Of a stretch of DNA of 64,000 bases, positions 46,301-54,665 are shown in pieces. The position numbers were made by a program, and so were the translations under genes. The stretch lies in NCBI GenBank assembly GCA_029262315.1, contig JAJCZP010000005.1, positions 1 to 64,000 of the forward strand. Reading direction: 5' to 3'. The stretch comes from Deltaproteobacteria bacterium (GTDB taxonomy: Bacteria; Desulfobacterota; Binatia; UTPRO1). The notes under the pieces were generated by a model, which did not search any database, was not told where the DNA came from, and was given only the letters and a program-made list of their open reading frames with translations. Every line of letters starts with the position of its first letter. Position 1 is the stretch's first letter.

Positions 46301-48072
46301 TGTGGCCGAAGGTCGACGCCGCGAGGTGGCAGCGGTTCTGGTGCGTAGTCGAGACCGACGCCGCGAAGGACTTTCGCGAGCTCCGCGTCGCGGTATTCGC
46401 GTGTGATGCTGGGGCCGGTCACTACTCGCTCGAGCGCCACGAGTCGGGGGCGGGGTGCTACTCCGTTGGCCGGAGGCCTCGGCTGCTGTGGCTGGGCAAC
46501 GCCGAGCGCGGCGGCGGCTTCGTGCTGTTCGACTCGCCGGGGGCGGACGTGACGGGCGAGCATCCCGCGTCGATCGGCATCGACTTCGGTACCTTCCGGA
46601 CCACGGCCGTGGTGAACGCCGTCGGTGCCCGAGGCATCGTTCCCGAGAGCGTGGCCGAGTTCTCGACCGTAGGGCTCGTCATCGCGGACCAAAGTGAAGG
46701 GAATGCGAGTGCATGGGCGGGGGATCGAGATCTCTTGCCACGCATTTCCGATCCCGGGAAAGCTTACGACGGCATGGTGGCGGCCACGGTGTTTCCGACG
46801 GCGGTGTCGTTCGCCGAGAAGGCGCCGCCGAACGATGCGTCGATGCCGTTCGAAGACTACGGCATTCCCTGGCGCTACTTGTGGCAGCTCGATGCGAAAG
46901 GCGGTCTCAAGTGGGCCGACGACCGTTTGACCAGAGATGCGCGGCGGGCCTTTCTGCGGGCGCTCCTCGTCCTGGCCGTGGCAGAGGCGTGTGGGCGCGG
47001 TGCCAATGAGATCGCGGTGCGCTACTCGTTTCCTCTTGCGATGGACCAGAACACACGGAGCCGGCTGGACGAGGACTTCCAAGCTGCGGCCGGATGGCTG
47101 AAGACCAACGTCGGATCCGCGTTGAGCGTACTGCCACAGTTTGGAGCGTCGGAGTCCGAGGCCGGGATCACCGCCGCCGAGGGGGACGGTACCTGGGTTG
47201 CGACACTGGATTTGGGCGGCGAGACTCTCGACCTCGGCTTGTTCTCGCAGGGCGAAGGTTACGTGCGCGAGCCGCTCGCGTGGGAAAGTGTGCGTCTCGG
47301 CGGCAACCTCGTTGCCGAGGCTCTCGGGCGACGCCAGCGGTGGGACGAGAAGTTGCGACGCTTCAAGGTCATGGGTCCGATCGAGCCCAGCCCCGAGGTG
47401 AAGGACGATGTGACGCGGTTGATGCTCGTAGCGCTGGAATACGCCGCCCGGTTTCTGGCGGGGAAGGTGGTTGCCGCGCCCGGCGACGGGCCGGAGGGAC
47501 GGATCGATGTCGTCCTGCTCGGCAGCGGGTGGCGTTGGCACCGAGTACTGTCGACGGAGGAAGCCGACGGCTTCGGCGCCGACATCTTCCGACACGGGTT
47601 GTTTCAGGGGTTTTGCGATCGGGTCGGCGAGTTGGCGGACGGGAAGCTCAAGGCCAGTTTGACGCTCAATACGCGCCTCCTGGAGAAGCAGCGCGAAAAG
47701 AAGGCGGTAGCGCTCGGCAATGCCATGCGCGATCCGACGGACAAGCCGACGCATACGTCCATCGAAGCACCCAACGGGATCGACGAACCGACCAAGCCGT
47801 GGTGGACATCGATTGGCCCCAAGATGGCTTTCGGCAATCCTGACCACTTGAATCCGTCTCCAGACTTTCCGGCGAGTTTTCCCGAGCGTTTGCGGAAAGC
47901 GGGCCCTGGGGCCTTGCTCGAGGGCTCCGCGGCGCGGAGCGTTCTCAGCACCGCGTGCAGTCGATTGCGATCGGCGACACACAACGGGTTTCGCGCCCGG
48001 ACGGCCATCAGCGTGGTCTACGAGCTGCTGAAGAGCGAGTGGTTCCCGCAGGGCGGGAACGGCGACCACTGA
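43357..48072 (+). CDS. Giant fusion of an FtsZ/tubulin-like domain and an Hsp70/actin-like ATPase domain
   Basis: A 1571-residue protein without signal peptide. The N terminus starts with a Rossmann strand and GGTGQRFG, and has the tubulin-family phosphate loop GSVAGGTGAG at about residues 154-163, within a domain of about 400 residues. Residues of about 420-1060 are unassigned. From about 1068 an actin/Hsp70-superfamily domain is clear. It has the phosphate-1 motif GIDFGTFRTT (about 1071), the Hsp70-like PTAVSF (about 1146), the phosphate-2 motif LDLGGETLDLG (about 1282) and the adenosine motif VVLLGSGWRW (about 1384). The protein should bind GTP and ATP in separate domains and could assemble or act as a chaperone-like switch. 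GGAGGG lies 11 bases before ATG 43357. It is the first gene of the island's plus-strand run, 18 bases before the next. Confidence 0.9.
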   Translation: MYTLVLVGGTGQRFGLTIGLLNLLGCCALPDRTVILDAEGSGDTAGNPVTDGVDQLLRWGKPRAAFDRVPPYPKIDAKGGVTIGNCVSTERSDLFPLCVTEDEARKPLTSGFYANPKVAAIVFRALVQQKGNRLEQLLGAEGAVPPQQTVVIVGSVAGGTGAGILREVARAYANKGAQRIVGIVFTRYFDLAEGRPNTEDLERNAKLGCQYLLRPEGRRWFQALAFVGPPPEVKALSEPGSADVGAPHPFPGFLAAASLLSDGGVSFLTKALSWIETTNKEGDQQPTYTAVCGARKGAHYLRETDLEFPLGQEQAQVVPGDVLRDAAHQARIELGRMRSFDLTKASSRGAFFVRTKLGEGIFQTLKRISQRGQVGSADIGVLQRAFSGSDGVIDSTSASLECLRGWLGEMGDPGKRGGLELAARSPLLRRGAWRESLEVLSEVEQVPHRRFAEVWCRQVGGAQWRSRRASEHDTGDSRLFPYLAAGAGTMPASGVFERCDIEPEQIVLPNDVAHQSFPSPFGGALAFDTQVRARRGGTEATAETLWLALAIGWLDLRVLDLRRSQSPFDGLAASIEDRARFSGLLRVRFRAGMPESLRVLDGKLVGASHPECGLWPGVRAGQQSIIAKLREQMTELDRQRGLAVVARWATLIEDRPDDSTDRSTPSWALVVNALLADAPAPASLDDVRTVGPILLRLPAVGAALDVPMVLLSYEQHRGLKVDGYLATRRRGAAADQGPRLTKIATEGVETNVVETLAAGYLHWDSSDAPIVPAAPEDVVAGRVALDIDRDIVDALDLDPETSAGPASARVPDLLWDRPQHGGRRFAEVPSEPSAGESALPFSDLGAVPGIFYHRARAQWIVWLHHETYNSASPVRRSLQDPQVVEVRDWLLRFPENTKFLEIPEVLLSRVLSLRSHDGAVVHPALPVKQEFVDLVECTGVVAAGQPRGDGLSFTIRFVGGVTSQVSIRETNAVIEERLHVEVWPKVDAARWQRFWCVVETDAAKDFRELRVAVFACDAGAGHYSLERHESGAGCYSVGRRPRLLWLGNAERGGGFVLFDSPGADVTGEHPASIGIDFGTFRTTAVVNAVGARGIVPESVAEFSTVGLVIADQSEGNASAWAGDRDLLPRISDPGKAYDGMVAATVFPTAVSFAEKAPPNDASMPFEDYGIPWRYLWQLDAKGGLKWADDRLTRDARRAFLRALLVLAVAEACGRGANEIAVRYSFPLAMDQNTRSRLDEDFQAAAGWLKTNVGSALSVLPQFGASESEAGITAAEGDGTWVATLDLGGETLDLGLFSQGEGYVREPLAWESVRLGGNLVAEALGRRQRWDEKLRRFKVMGPIEPSPEVKDDVTRLMLVALEYAARFLAGKVVAAPGDGPEGRIDVVLLGSGWRWHRVLSTEEADGFGADIFRHGLFQGFCDRVGELADGKLKASLTLNTRLLEKQREKKAVALGNAMRDPTDKPTHTSIEAPNGIDEPTKPWWTSIGPKMAFGNPDHLNPSPDFPASFPERLRKAGPGALLEGSAARSVLSTACSRLRSATHNGFRARTAISVVYELLKSEWFPQGGNGDH

Positions 48073-48090
48073 GCGGCGAGCGCCGGCGGC

Positions 48091-48924
48091 GTGGGTAGCC
48101 TAGTTGATTTCTTGCTGTTCCTCGGAGGCATAGGCGCCGTTGCCTGGCTGTTTGGGAAGAGTCACGAGACCGCCGGTAGGCTCGCTCTGATGGTTGACGC
48201 CGAGTTCGGCCGGCTGGGCAAGCGCGTCGACTCGCTGCGCGACATGCTCACGGAACACCTGGCGAGAGGCAGCTCCGAAGATGCCGAAGGCGCCTCGCTA
48301 GTGGCGGCTTACGAGGAGGCCTCGCGGGCGATCGACGATCTCCGGTCGCGGCTCGGCACATTGAGCGCACGGCTAGAAACCCTTGAGAAGCAGCTCGGCG
48401 ACGTCGAGATGGAGCGGGGAATTCCAGCGCCAACACTGCCAGCCGCTTTTCCCCGGATGCCCGTTGCGCCGGTGTCGAAGCCGGCGGCCCCGACCGTAGC
48501 CTGGTCGAGCGCGAAGGGGCCGGATGATGCGATGCTCGCGGCCCGATGGAGCAGTTGGTACGAGCAGCGGATGGATCTCCACCGCGACGGGGAAGCGTGG
48601 AGAGAACTCAGAGAGACCTTCCGCTCGTTGAAACTGGACGTTTTCGATCTCGGCGGGGCCTTCGTTCTGGTCACGTGGCTAGGGCGGGATGGTGTCCGTG
48701 AGTTCCGCATCTTCCCAAAACTCGGCAAGAGTCTGGAATCGTACGACCGCGCGTTCTTTTCCGGTGACGATCCGGACGCGACCGTGCGTCGGGTCGTTGC
48801 TCCCGCTCGGATCGAGTCGAAGAGCGGAGACATCGACCTCAAAGGTACGGTTCGCCTGATCAAGAGCGGCGAGCTGCCGCCCGAATCGGCATTCCGGGTT
48901 CTCGAGAAGGGTCGACTCACATGA
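48091..48924 (+). CDS. Membrane-anchored coiled-coil protein with C-terminal globular domain
   Basis: A 277-residue protein starting at GTG 48091. An N-terminal membrane helix (LVDFLLFLGGIGAVAWLF) is followed by a heptad coiled coil (about residues 35-110) and a Pro/Ala linker. A soluble domain of about 125 residues comes last (WSSWYEQRMDLHRD ... FRIFPKLGKSLESYDRAF), with no family match that I know. It has 18 bases to the upstream fusion gene and an ATGA overlap with the vWA gene. It is a likely membrane adaptor between the fusion ATPase and the envelope components. Confidence 0.78.
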   Translation: MGSLVDFLLFLGGIGAVAWLFGKSHETAGRLALMVDAEFGRLGKRVDSLRDMLTEHLARGSSEDAEGASLVAAYEEASRAIDDLRSRLGTLSARLETLEKQLGDVEMERGIPAPTLPAAFPRMPVAPVSKPAAPTVAWSSAKGPDDAMLAARWSSWYEQRMDLHRDGEAWRELRETFRSLKLDVFDLGGAFVLVTWLGRDGVREFRIFPKLGKSLESYDRAFFSGDDPDATVRRVVAPARIESKSGDIDLKGTVRLIKSGELPPESAFRVLEKGRLT

Positions 48925-50393
48925 AGATCGCCCGGCGCGTGATGGCAGCGCTCGTCGCGTGCATGCTCCTGCCGGCGTCGGGGAGGGCCGACGACCCTGC
49001 AGTCGCGGTAGCGGTCGACCTATCTGTCAGCATGCGTGGGTTCGCTGCCACGGGTGCCATGGAGCGGGTGCTGCTCGATTTCGCCCGCGCGGTCGACTCG
49101 ATCGAATCGTTGCGCGATGCCTCTGGGCGTTCGCCGCAGAAGGAGTACTTTGGCGTCGGGCCGGAGACGGCCAAGCTGCCGTCCGTCACCCATCTATGGA
49201 GGGGCCGGGGCGCGGCGTACGGCAAATCCCGCGCCGATCTCGAGAACGCACTGCGGAGCGATAGCCTGCGCGCTGCCACGGTGGCGGCACTGTTCACCGA
49301 TGGTCAGCCGAGTGCCACCCGCAAAGGGCTGACAGCCCCGTGCGAGCCGGGCGAACGGCCGACGTTTCGTGAGCTTCAGGGAGTGATTCAAGGGCTCAGG
49401 CGCGAGGGCCGTCCGGTGTGGCTCCTGCTCGAGAGGGTCTCGTTCCAGGGAACGATCTTCCTCAATTGTGGGAGTATGAGCACCGTGCTGAAGCAGCAGT
49501 CGGATCCGGGCATCAAGTGCCGACTGGGCGGCGAATGTCGGGCGGAGCGCGCCGGCGAGCGTGCGATGCTGACGCTCCTGGTCGGCGCGCCGCGGCAGCC
49601 GGAGCTGGTGCGGATGGTGGTGGCGGCATACTTGGACCAGCGCCTGCAGGCTGATGGCGATGCCGTCGCCATCGATCTCGCTGGCGCGCCTCCAATGTGG
49701 AAGGCGCTCGAGTCGTCCACCAAGGGATGGCTCGCGACGTCCACGATCGAGGGATCGGGCGTGCCCGGCAGATCGAACGTGCGGGTACGTTGTCACGAGC
49801 GTTCGCTCCGCGACCAGGGTCCGTCGGCTGCCCGCATTCGCGTGGCGGCGACGCGACAGACGTTCCGGGACGGCATGCTGGCGCTCTGGGACGCCGGCGT
49901 GCCGCGAGCGCGGGTGCTCCACGGCGGCACGGACAAGCGCCTGCACCTGCTGGGCGAGTTCGGCTTCGAGCGCGAGTTTCTGTTGCAGGAGGGAGCGCCG
50001 ACGTTGGAGGGTTCGTGTACCGCGGCCTGGAATCGATACGAACGCTACTGGCAGCGGGAGCGAGAGCGCGGCGCCGAGGTGCCCGTACCCGCCGGGTGCG
50101 GTGGTCACGACACCAGCTGGTGTGCGGATCTTCTCGCGCTTTGCGATTGCGGGCGCCCGCGTGAGACGTCGGCGACGATCGTCGTCGCGCACCGGGTCGT
50201 TCCGCGGGCACGCGCGGTACGTCGGGCGCTCGAGCGCGAGGGTCTGGCCGTCGATCACGGGGCGAGCTGGCTGGCGCAGCTCGAGCGCATCGAGGGCCTG
50301 GGTGGTCTGATCGAGGCGCTGGGGCGCGGCGAGCGGCCGCGGCGGATGCTCCAGGTCCTATCGGTTCGGGTGGTTCCAGCGGGTGCGAAGTAG
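48921..50393 (+). CDS. Exported von Willebrand factor A-domain protein
   Basis: A 490-residue protein with a signal peptide (residues 1-23, ending GRA). A vWA domain begins immediately; its metal-ion site reads AVDLSVSM (the DxSxS pattern) at about residues 31-38, with a later TDGQPS segment. The remaining 270 residues contain several Cys (CGSM, CRLGGEC, CGGHDTSWC, CDCG), consistent with oxidation in the periplasm. vWA domains mediate metal-dependent protein binding. Here it could be the periplasmic sensor or docking subunit. It overlaps the upstream gene by four bases and lies 14 bases before the MotA-like gene. Confidence 0.85.
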   Translation: MKIARRVMAALVACMLLPASGRADDPAVAVAVDLSVSMRGFAATGAMERVLLDFARAVDSIESLRDASGRSPQKEYFGVGPETAKLPSVTHLWRGRGAAYGKSRADLENALRSDSLRAATVAALFTDGQPSATRKGLTAPCEPGERPTFRELQGVIQGLRREGRPVWLLLERVSFQGTIFLNCGSMSTVLKQQSDPGIKCRLGGECRAERAGERAMLTLLVGAPRQPELVRMVVAAYLDQRLQADGDAVAIDLAGAPPMWKALESSTKGWLATSTIEGSGVPGRSNVRVRCHERSLRDQGPSAARIRVAATRQTFRDGMLALWDAGVPRARVLHGGTDKRLHLLGEFGFEREFLLQEGAPTLEGSCTAAWNRYERYWQRERERGAEVPVPAGCGGHDTSWCADLLALCDCGRPRETSATIVVAHRVVPRARAVRRALEREGLAVDHGASWLAQLERIEGLGGLIEALGRGERPRRMLQVLSVRVVPAGAK

Positions 50394-50407
50394 GATACTG
50401 GCTGCCG

Positions 50408-52129
50408 ATGCTGAGCGCCTTACACCTCCCCTTCTTCTTCACGTTGCTGGCCGGCCTGATCTTCTGGGCGACGCGACGGACCCGGGAGGGCTGGAGGACA
50501 CTTGCCGAAGATGGTCGTCTCCTGGAGACGGCGCTCGGCGAATCCGAGCCGTTGGATGACCAGGAGGCAACGGAGGACCGTCCGCGGCCGCTGAATCTGC
50601 CCCGGTTTCTCTGGACGTTGTCGCAGAGCCGCTCCGGTCAATCACTGATCTCCGCGGCGGAGGCCAGCGCTCTCTACGAGGGCGAGCTCGCTGACGTTAC
50701 CGACGATCTCTCTCGCATCGCGAACCTCAGTCTGCTGACGGGCGTGTGCGGCACGCTGACAGGCATGCTGCTGGCGATTACGCGGCCGGGCGCGACCTCG
50801 GACATAGGCGTTGTGCTGGGGGAGGCGGCGGGCGCGTTCATTGTAACGGTCATCGGGATATTCCTTGCCGCGGCGGTTACTGTCGTCCAGGCTGTTCTCG
50901 CGCGGAGGATCGCCGCGAACTCCGAGCGGGTCGCCCTCGTATGGACGGCGATGGTCGCGGCAACTCCCCTTGGGTCCGGAGTCGACCGGAGCGCGCGTGT
51001 CTCGAAGCGCACCATCGAGGCCGTGGATACGGCGCTCGTCGAGATGCGTGGCCTGCTCGACAGCATCCCCGGGACCGTCCGTGATCAGGAGGAGGCGTTC
51101 CGGACGAGTCTCGCGCAGGTGTGCGAACGCTTCGAGGGGACTCTTTCGACGGCGCAGGGGGCCGTCGTCATCGCGACACAGCAGCGTGAGGAGGCGCAGA
51201 GCGCACTGACCGGCACGCTGCAGAAACTCGACGGAGATGTCGAGTCGGTGCGCCAGGATATTCAAGGACTCCAGCAGCTCGTCAAGACTCATGAAAACAT
51301 GGTGGCATCTATCGAGGCGGCTGCCACCACCATGCGCGCCGTGTCGAACGAGGCGCTGACCAGTCAGGAGCAGTACGTCAAAGTGCTCCACGGCCTCCGC
51401 GACGGGTTCAAGGAGACAATGGCGGCAACGCAGCGCGACCTTGGCAGCCTGAAGCAGCAGATTGGCGAGTTGGGGCGGCAGCATGCCGAGTTGCTGCAGG
51501 CGACGACACGTCAGCTCAGCAACGAGATCTCGACGCTGCTGAAGACCAACTTCGAGCAGCTGAGCCGCGTCGAAGAGGAACTCTTTCAGCAGCTCATCAA
51601 TCTCAAGAACCTGGCACCGGGAGTACGCGACGCGATCGACACGATCGAGCCCGGAGCGACGGCGGCGAGCGCCGCCATCAAGGTGCTGTCCGAAACGTCG
51701 GTCACGACCTCGACGGAGGTCGAGGCCAGTCTGCAGCGTGTGCAGCAGCGTCTCGAGGGTGTGGGAGACGAGTTCGAGCGCAGCTTGGGCGCTATGCGGG
51801 AGTCGGTGACGCGGGTTGGGACCGCCGCGCAGGATGCCATCAGGGCGACCGGTGAGAGCGTGCAGGACACGTTGCGGTTGACGCGTTGGGTGCTCGTTCC
51901 CGGCGCTGCGTTCGCGGTGCTGTGGATCGCGTGGCTTGCGGGGTCGTCTTTCCTCGAGGCCGACGAGCCGCTTGCCGTCGTGGTTGATCCGATGCCCGCG
52001 GCAACGGTTGATCTGCCCGCGATTGCGCTGCCCCCGGGTCCGAACGAGGTCGCTGTACAACCGACGCTCCCCCTGGCGGTGGCGACTCCCGAGCGCGATG
52101 TCCTCGAGTTCTCGGAGGAAGAGCGCTGA
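50408..52129 (+). CDS. MotA/TolQ/ExbB-like channel protein with long coiled coil (ZorA-like)
   Basis: A 573-residue protein. There is an N-terminal helix (FFFTLLAGLIFWA), then a channel-type helix pair at about residues 110-180 (LLTGVCGTLTGMLLAIT; GAFIVTVIGIFLAAAVTVVQAVL). This has the Gly-Thr-rich pattern of MotA/TolQ/ExbB proton-channel subunits. A coiled coil of about 280 residues follows (about 200-490). Unlike known ZorA tails as I recall them, the chain then re-enters the membrane (WVLVPGAAFAVLWIAWLAG, about 500-518) and ends in a Pro-rich stretch. It overlaps the MotB-like gene. Together they should form an ion-driven stator-like complex. Confidence 0.85.
   Translation: MLSALHLPFFFTLLAGLIFWATRRTREGWRTLAEDGRLLETALGESEPLDDQEATEDRPRPLNLPRFLWTLSQSRSGQSLISAAEASALYEGELADVTDDLSRIANLSLLTGVCGTLTGMLLAITRPGATSDIGVVLGEAAGAFIVTVIGIFLAAAVTVVQAVLARRIAANSERVALVWTAMVAATPLGSGVDRSARVSKRTIEAVDTALVEMRGLLDSIPGTVRDQEEAFRTSLAQVCERFEGTLSTAQGAVVIATQQREEAQSALTGTLQKLDGDVESVRQDIQGLQQLVKTHENMVASIEAAATTMRAVSNEALTSQEQYVKVLHGLRDGFKETMAATQRDLGSLKQQIGELGRQHAELLQATTRQLSNEISTLLKTNFEQLSRVEEELFQQLINLKNLAPGVRDAIDTIEPGATAASAAIKVLSETSVTTSTEVEASLQRVQQRLEGVGDEFERSLGAMRESVTRVGTAAQDAIRATGESVQDTLRLTRWVLVPGAAFAVLWIAWLAGSSFLEADEPLAVVVDPMPAATVDLPAIALPPGPNEVAVQPTLPLAVATPERDVLEFSEEER
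52114..52128 (+). promoter_or_regulatory. Shine-Dalgarno and CTG start deciding the MotB-like reading frame
   Basis: GGAGGA (52114-52119) is followed after six bases by CTG (52126-52128), which overlaps the TGA stop of the upstream gene. No ATG, GTG or TTG lies in frame just upstream. Starting at the first ATG (52174) would remove the membrane Asp and the positively charged N terminus. Confidence 0.65.
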
Positions 52130-53037
52130 GGCGCCGCTCCCGAGGAATCGAGGTCTGGCCCGCTCTCGCGGACATGATGGCGGGCATCGCACTCCTGCTC
52201 GTCGTGGCCTTTCTTGCGACGAGCAGCGTCCTGAGCGGCAGCAAGGGGGAGCTGGAGGATCTCCGCCAGGAGCAGGAACGGTTGCTGGCGGAGACCACGG
52301 CATTGCGTGAGCGGGAGCGCCTCAACGGCAAGAGCGACGAAGAGGTTCGAACCGATCTCCTCGCGAGTGCGCACCGGGTCCGCGAGCTGCTGAGCCAGCT
52401 CGAGGCGGACAAGAGACGCATTGAGGCCCTTGAGCGTCGTATCGCAGAGGCCGGCGGCTACGAGGACCGCATCGGTGTGCAGCGGAGCTTGGTACGTCTC
52501 GTCGCCGAGGAGTTGACGCGCGCCGGGGTGAGCGTCGACATCGACGAGGACACTGGGACGCTGATCGTGCCGGACAACGTTCTGTTCAAGCGGCAGAGTG
52601 CGACGTTGCCGGCGTCGGGCCGCCGACGACAGAAGGTCCTCGATATCGGCCGTGCCATCGTGAAGCTGCTGAAGCAGGAGGAGTCCGCGCGGAAGATCGC
52701 TCGTATCGAGGTGAGCGGCCACACCGACAAGACCGGCGGCTTGGCGCTCAATCTGCTGCTCTCTCGCGCTCGTGCGGGCGCGCTCGTCGATGCGTGGGTG
52801 CGGAGCGCGCGTACCACCGATCCGTGCATCGTCGGTAAGCTGTTGCCGGTCGGGATGGGCCCGAGTCGCCCACTGATCGCCGACGAGTCCGCAGCAACGA
52901 ACGCGCGCTGCGGCGACGAGCGGGATCGCCCCGAGACTCGTATTGACGAGAGCCGCGGGTGCGCCCGGAACCGCCGCATCGAGATCTCGATTCTTCCGAA
53001 GGATCCGACGCGTCCCGAGATTCCGGGATGCCCATGA
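52126..53037 (+). CDS. MotB/OmpA-like partner (ZorB-like) with probable CTG start
   Basis: About 303 residues from CTG 52126; the track's ATG at 52174 is too far in. The N terminus then reads a basic RRRSRG, and a single helix VWPALADMMAGIALLLVVAF. That helix has an Asp at the place occupied by the proton-binding Asp of MotB (YADFMTAM). A coiled coil (about 45-120) leads to an OmpA-like peptidoglycan-binding domain (about 150-303; VSGHTDKTGG, RARAGALVDAW, NRRIEISIL). It should anchor the complex to the cell wall and close the ion channel with the upstream MotA-like protein. Confidence 0.85.
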   Translation: MRRRSRGIEVWPALADMMAGIALLLVVAFLATSSVLSGSKGELEDLRQEQERLLAETTALRERERLNGKSDEEVRTDLLASAHRVRELLSQLEADKRRIEALERRIAEAGGYEDRIGVQRSLVRLVAEELTRAGVSVDIDEDTGTLIVPDNVLFKRQSATLPASGRRRQKVLDIGRAIVKLLKQEESARKIARIEVSGHTDKTGGLALNLLLSRARAGALVDAWVRSARTTDPCIVGKLLPVGMGPSRPLIADESAATNARCGDERDRPETRIDESRGCARNRRIEISILPKDPTRPEIPGCP

Positions 53038-53181
53038 GGCACGGTAGCCGGATGTCATAGCGAACTGTGTCGTTTTGGCGCAGAGCATATAGGGTACCGC
53101 TCGCCGCTCTTGCGTGCGCCCTCCGCGGTGCCGTACTGCTCCGAAGACGAGCGCGGACACTTCCGCGAGGAGCGGTAAAAG

Positions 53182-53709
53182 ATGAAGATTCAGACGATCT
53201 CGGCATGGGTAGCCAGCGTGGTCTTTGTCGCCGCGGTGGGTTGCGATAGCGGCAACGGAGCAAGGAAGATCGATACGGCGACGGCTCCCGCACAGGCGGT
53301 ACAAAGCCCGGAGGTCGGTCGACCGCTCGAAGGAAAATTCGCCTCGGCGGAGCTCTTCGGTGAGACGGGTGCATCGCCACGATGGGGCAGCGGATGGATC
53401 GACCTCGCGAGTTCCATCAACGTCGCGGCAGGCGACCGACTCCGACTCAAGATTGGCGGGACGGCTAAGAAAGTCGTGGTGCGGTTGCTACCGCTTGGCG
53501 GCGATCCGAATACGTCGTTCGGCGTGGTCGGCGGCGTCCTTGTAGTTCCGGCGAATCGGGTCCTGGAGGTGCCAATCGAGGGGGCGCGCGAAAACATCGT
53601 GCAGATCTCGGTGCACGGTCGCCAGAATCCGTTTGGGAAGTTCCCGCTCGGGGCCAACAACGGCCCGGCAAGCATCGAGAACGCCGTTCTTCTCAGAGCC
53701 GTTCGGTAG
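53182..53709 (+). CDS. Small lipoprotein
   Basis: A 175-residue protein. GAGGAG lies upstream of ATG 53182. The signal sequence ends in a lipobox-like VAAVGC (Cys about residue 21), so the mature protein is probably lipidated. A beta-rich domain follows (RLRLKIGGTAKKVVVRLLPLGG; VVPANRVLEVPIEG) with no named family. It is a likely envelope accessory of the channel complex; it lies between the two MotA/MotB-like pairs. Confidence 0.75.
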   Translation: MKIQTISAWVASVVFVAAVGCDSGNGARKIDTATAPAQAVQSPEVGRPLEGKFASAELFGETGASPRWGSGWIDLASSINVAAGDRLRLKIGGTAKKVVVRLLPLGGDPNTSFGVVGGVLVVPANRVLEVPIEGARENIVQISVHGRQNPFGKFPLGANNGPASIENAVLLRAVR

Positions 53710-53720
53710 GAGGCATCTCG

Positions 53721-54137
53721 ATGATCTCCCTGCCGCTCTTTATCGCGATCGCCGGCCTGGCGGTTTCTACGGGCGCGTTCGTCTATGTGATCGTCGACAG
53801 CTTCGGCGACGCGTTCGGAAAGCGCCGCACGGCAGCGCTCGCGGCGATCGCTACGGCGCTGATCTTTCTCGGAGTGCTCAGCGCCATCGCTGCTAACAAC
53901 GAGTATTGGCGACAGCGGAACCTCACCAGGCTCGGGACCCAGATCGTCAGTGCGTTGGCGGCGCGCGACATGTCTGCGGAGGAGATTTTCATTCGCTTTC
54001 TGGGCGAGGACCCCGCTGCCGTCAATACAGCCCTGGTTCGCGCACAATCACACGGCGTCGTCAGTATCGATCAGCACTTCTTCCTGACATCGGGCGGCGC
54101 TCAGCATCTCGTCCGCATCTACGGGGTGCCGCGCTAG
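53721..54137 (+). CDS. Two-helix membrane protein with winged-helix-like C-terminal domain
   Basis: A 138-residue protein with AGGAGG before ATG 53721. Two transmembrane helices (about residues 5-26 and 36-58) precede a cytoplasmic region of about 70 residues. Its pattern (LAARDMSAEEIFIRFLG, ALVRAQSHGVVSID, FFLTSGG) is reminiscent of a winged helix. A winged-helix-like stretch also appears in the 58474-62835 protein. It starts 11 bases after the lipoprotein stop. Confidence 0.7.
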   Translation: MISLPLFIAIAGLAVSTGAFVYVIVDSFGDAFGKRRTAALAAIATALIFLGVLSAIAANNEYWRQRNLTRLGTQIVSALAARDMSAEEIFIRFLGEDPAAVNTALVRAQSHGVVSIDQHFFLTSGGAQHLVRIYGVPR

Positions 54138-54665
54138 CGGTCACACGCGGCTTCGAGTGCGACTCGGTTTTCAACAGCCGCTTGACGGGTCGAGATGTGC
54201 CTCTCGGTTTCGGCGCTGTGGTTGGGGTGTCGGTGGGGCGAGGGTGTTGCCTAGCTTTGGCGCTCCGGGCTGTTCGCAGGGTCACGCTACGTCGTCGCGT
54301 TCCGGGCTCGTTGCTGATCGGCAGGTCCCCGCGAAAGATGACCTTGCTGAGGCAACCAGCGCGACGGCCGTGTGTCAATATGGATCAGCGGGTAGGGGCG
54401 TCGAGGAGCGCGTGCAGGGAAATATGCTGAAAGAAGCACACGCGAGCGTTGCCACTCCGCCCGCGCTTTCGTAGGGTAGCCCCTCTCCTGGATGCGATCG
54501 CCGTTCGCTTTCGACTCCACGGATCTCCTTCTAGTCCATCAAGTCCATGAGCGGTGTAACGCTTACTCTTCAAGCGGCATTGGCGCGTGACCAGAGACGC
54601 GGGGCGCGAGTCATCATTCGCGTACCTTGGTCCAGTGTGGCAGCGCTCGAGGAGTTGCTCGTTTG
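54138..54665. other. Intergenic gap inside the system
   Basis: 528 bases between the winged-helix-like membrane protein and the second channel-like gene. No domain is recognisable in any frame. The region may hold an internal promoter for the second half of the gene train. No clear -35/-10 pair could be assigned. Confidence 0.4.

Noticed and set aside
45403-48069. 888-residue minus-strand frame
   Set aside because: It lies antisense to the tubulin-actin fusion gene, whose motifs prove the plus frame; the minus frame is an Arg/Pro/His-rich shadow.
50408-53037. Calling the island a canonical Zorya system
   Set aside because: A ZorA/ZorB-like pair is present, but no helicase (ZorD), ZorC, HNH (ZorE) or other described Zorya effector was recognised, and many unrelated components are present.
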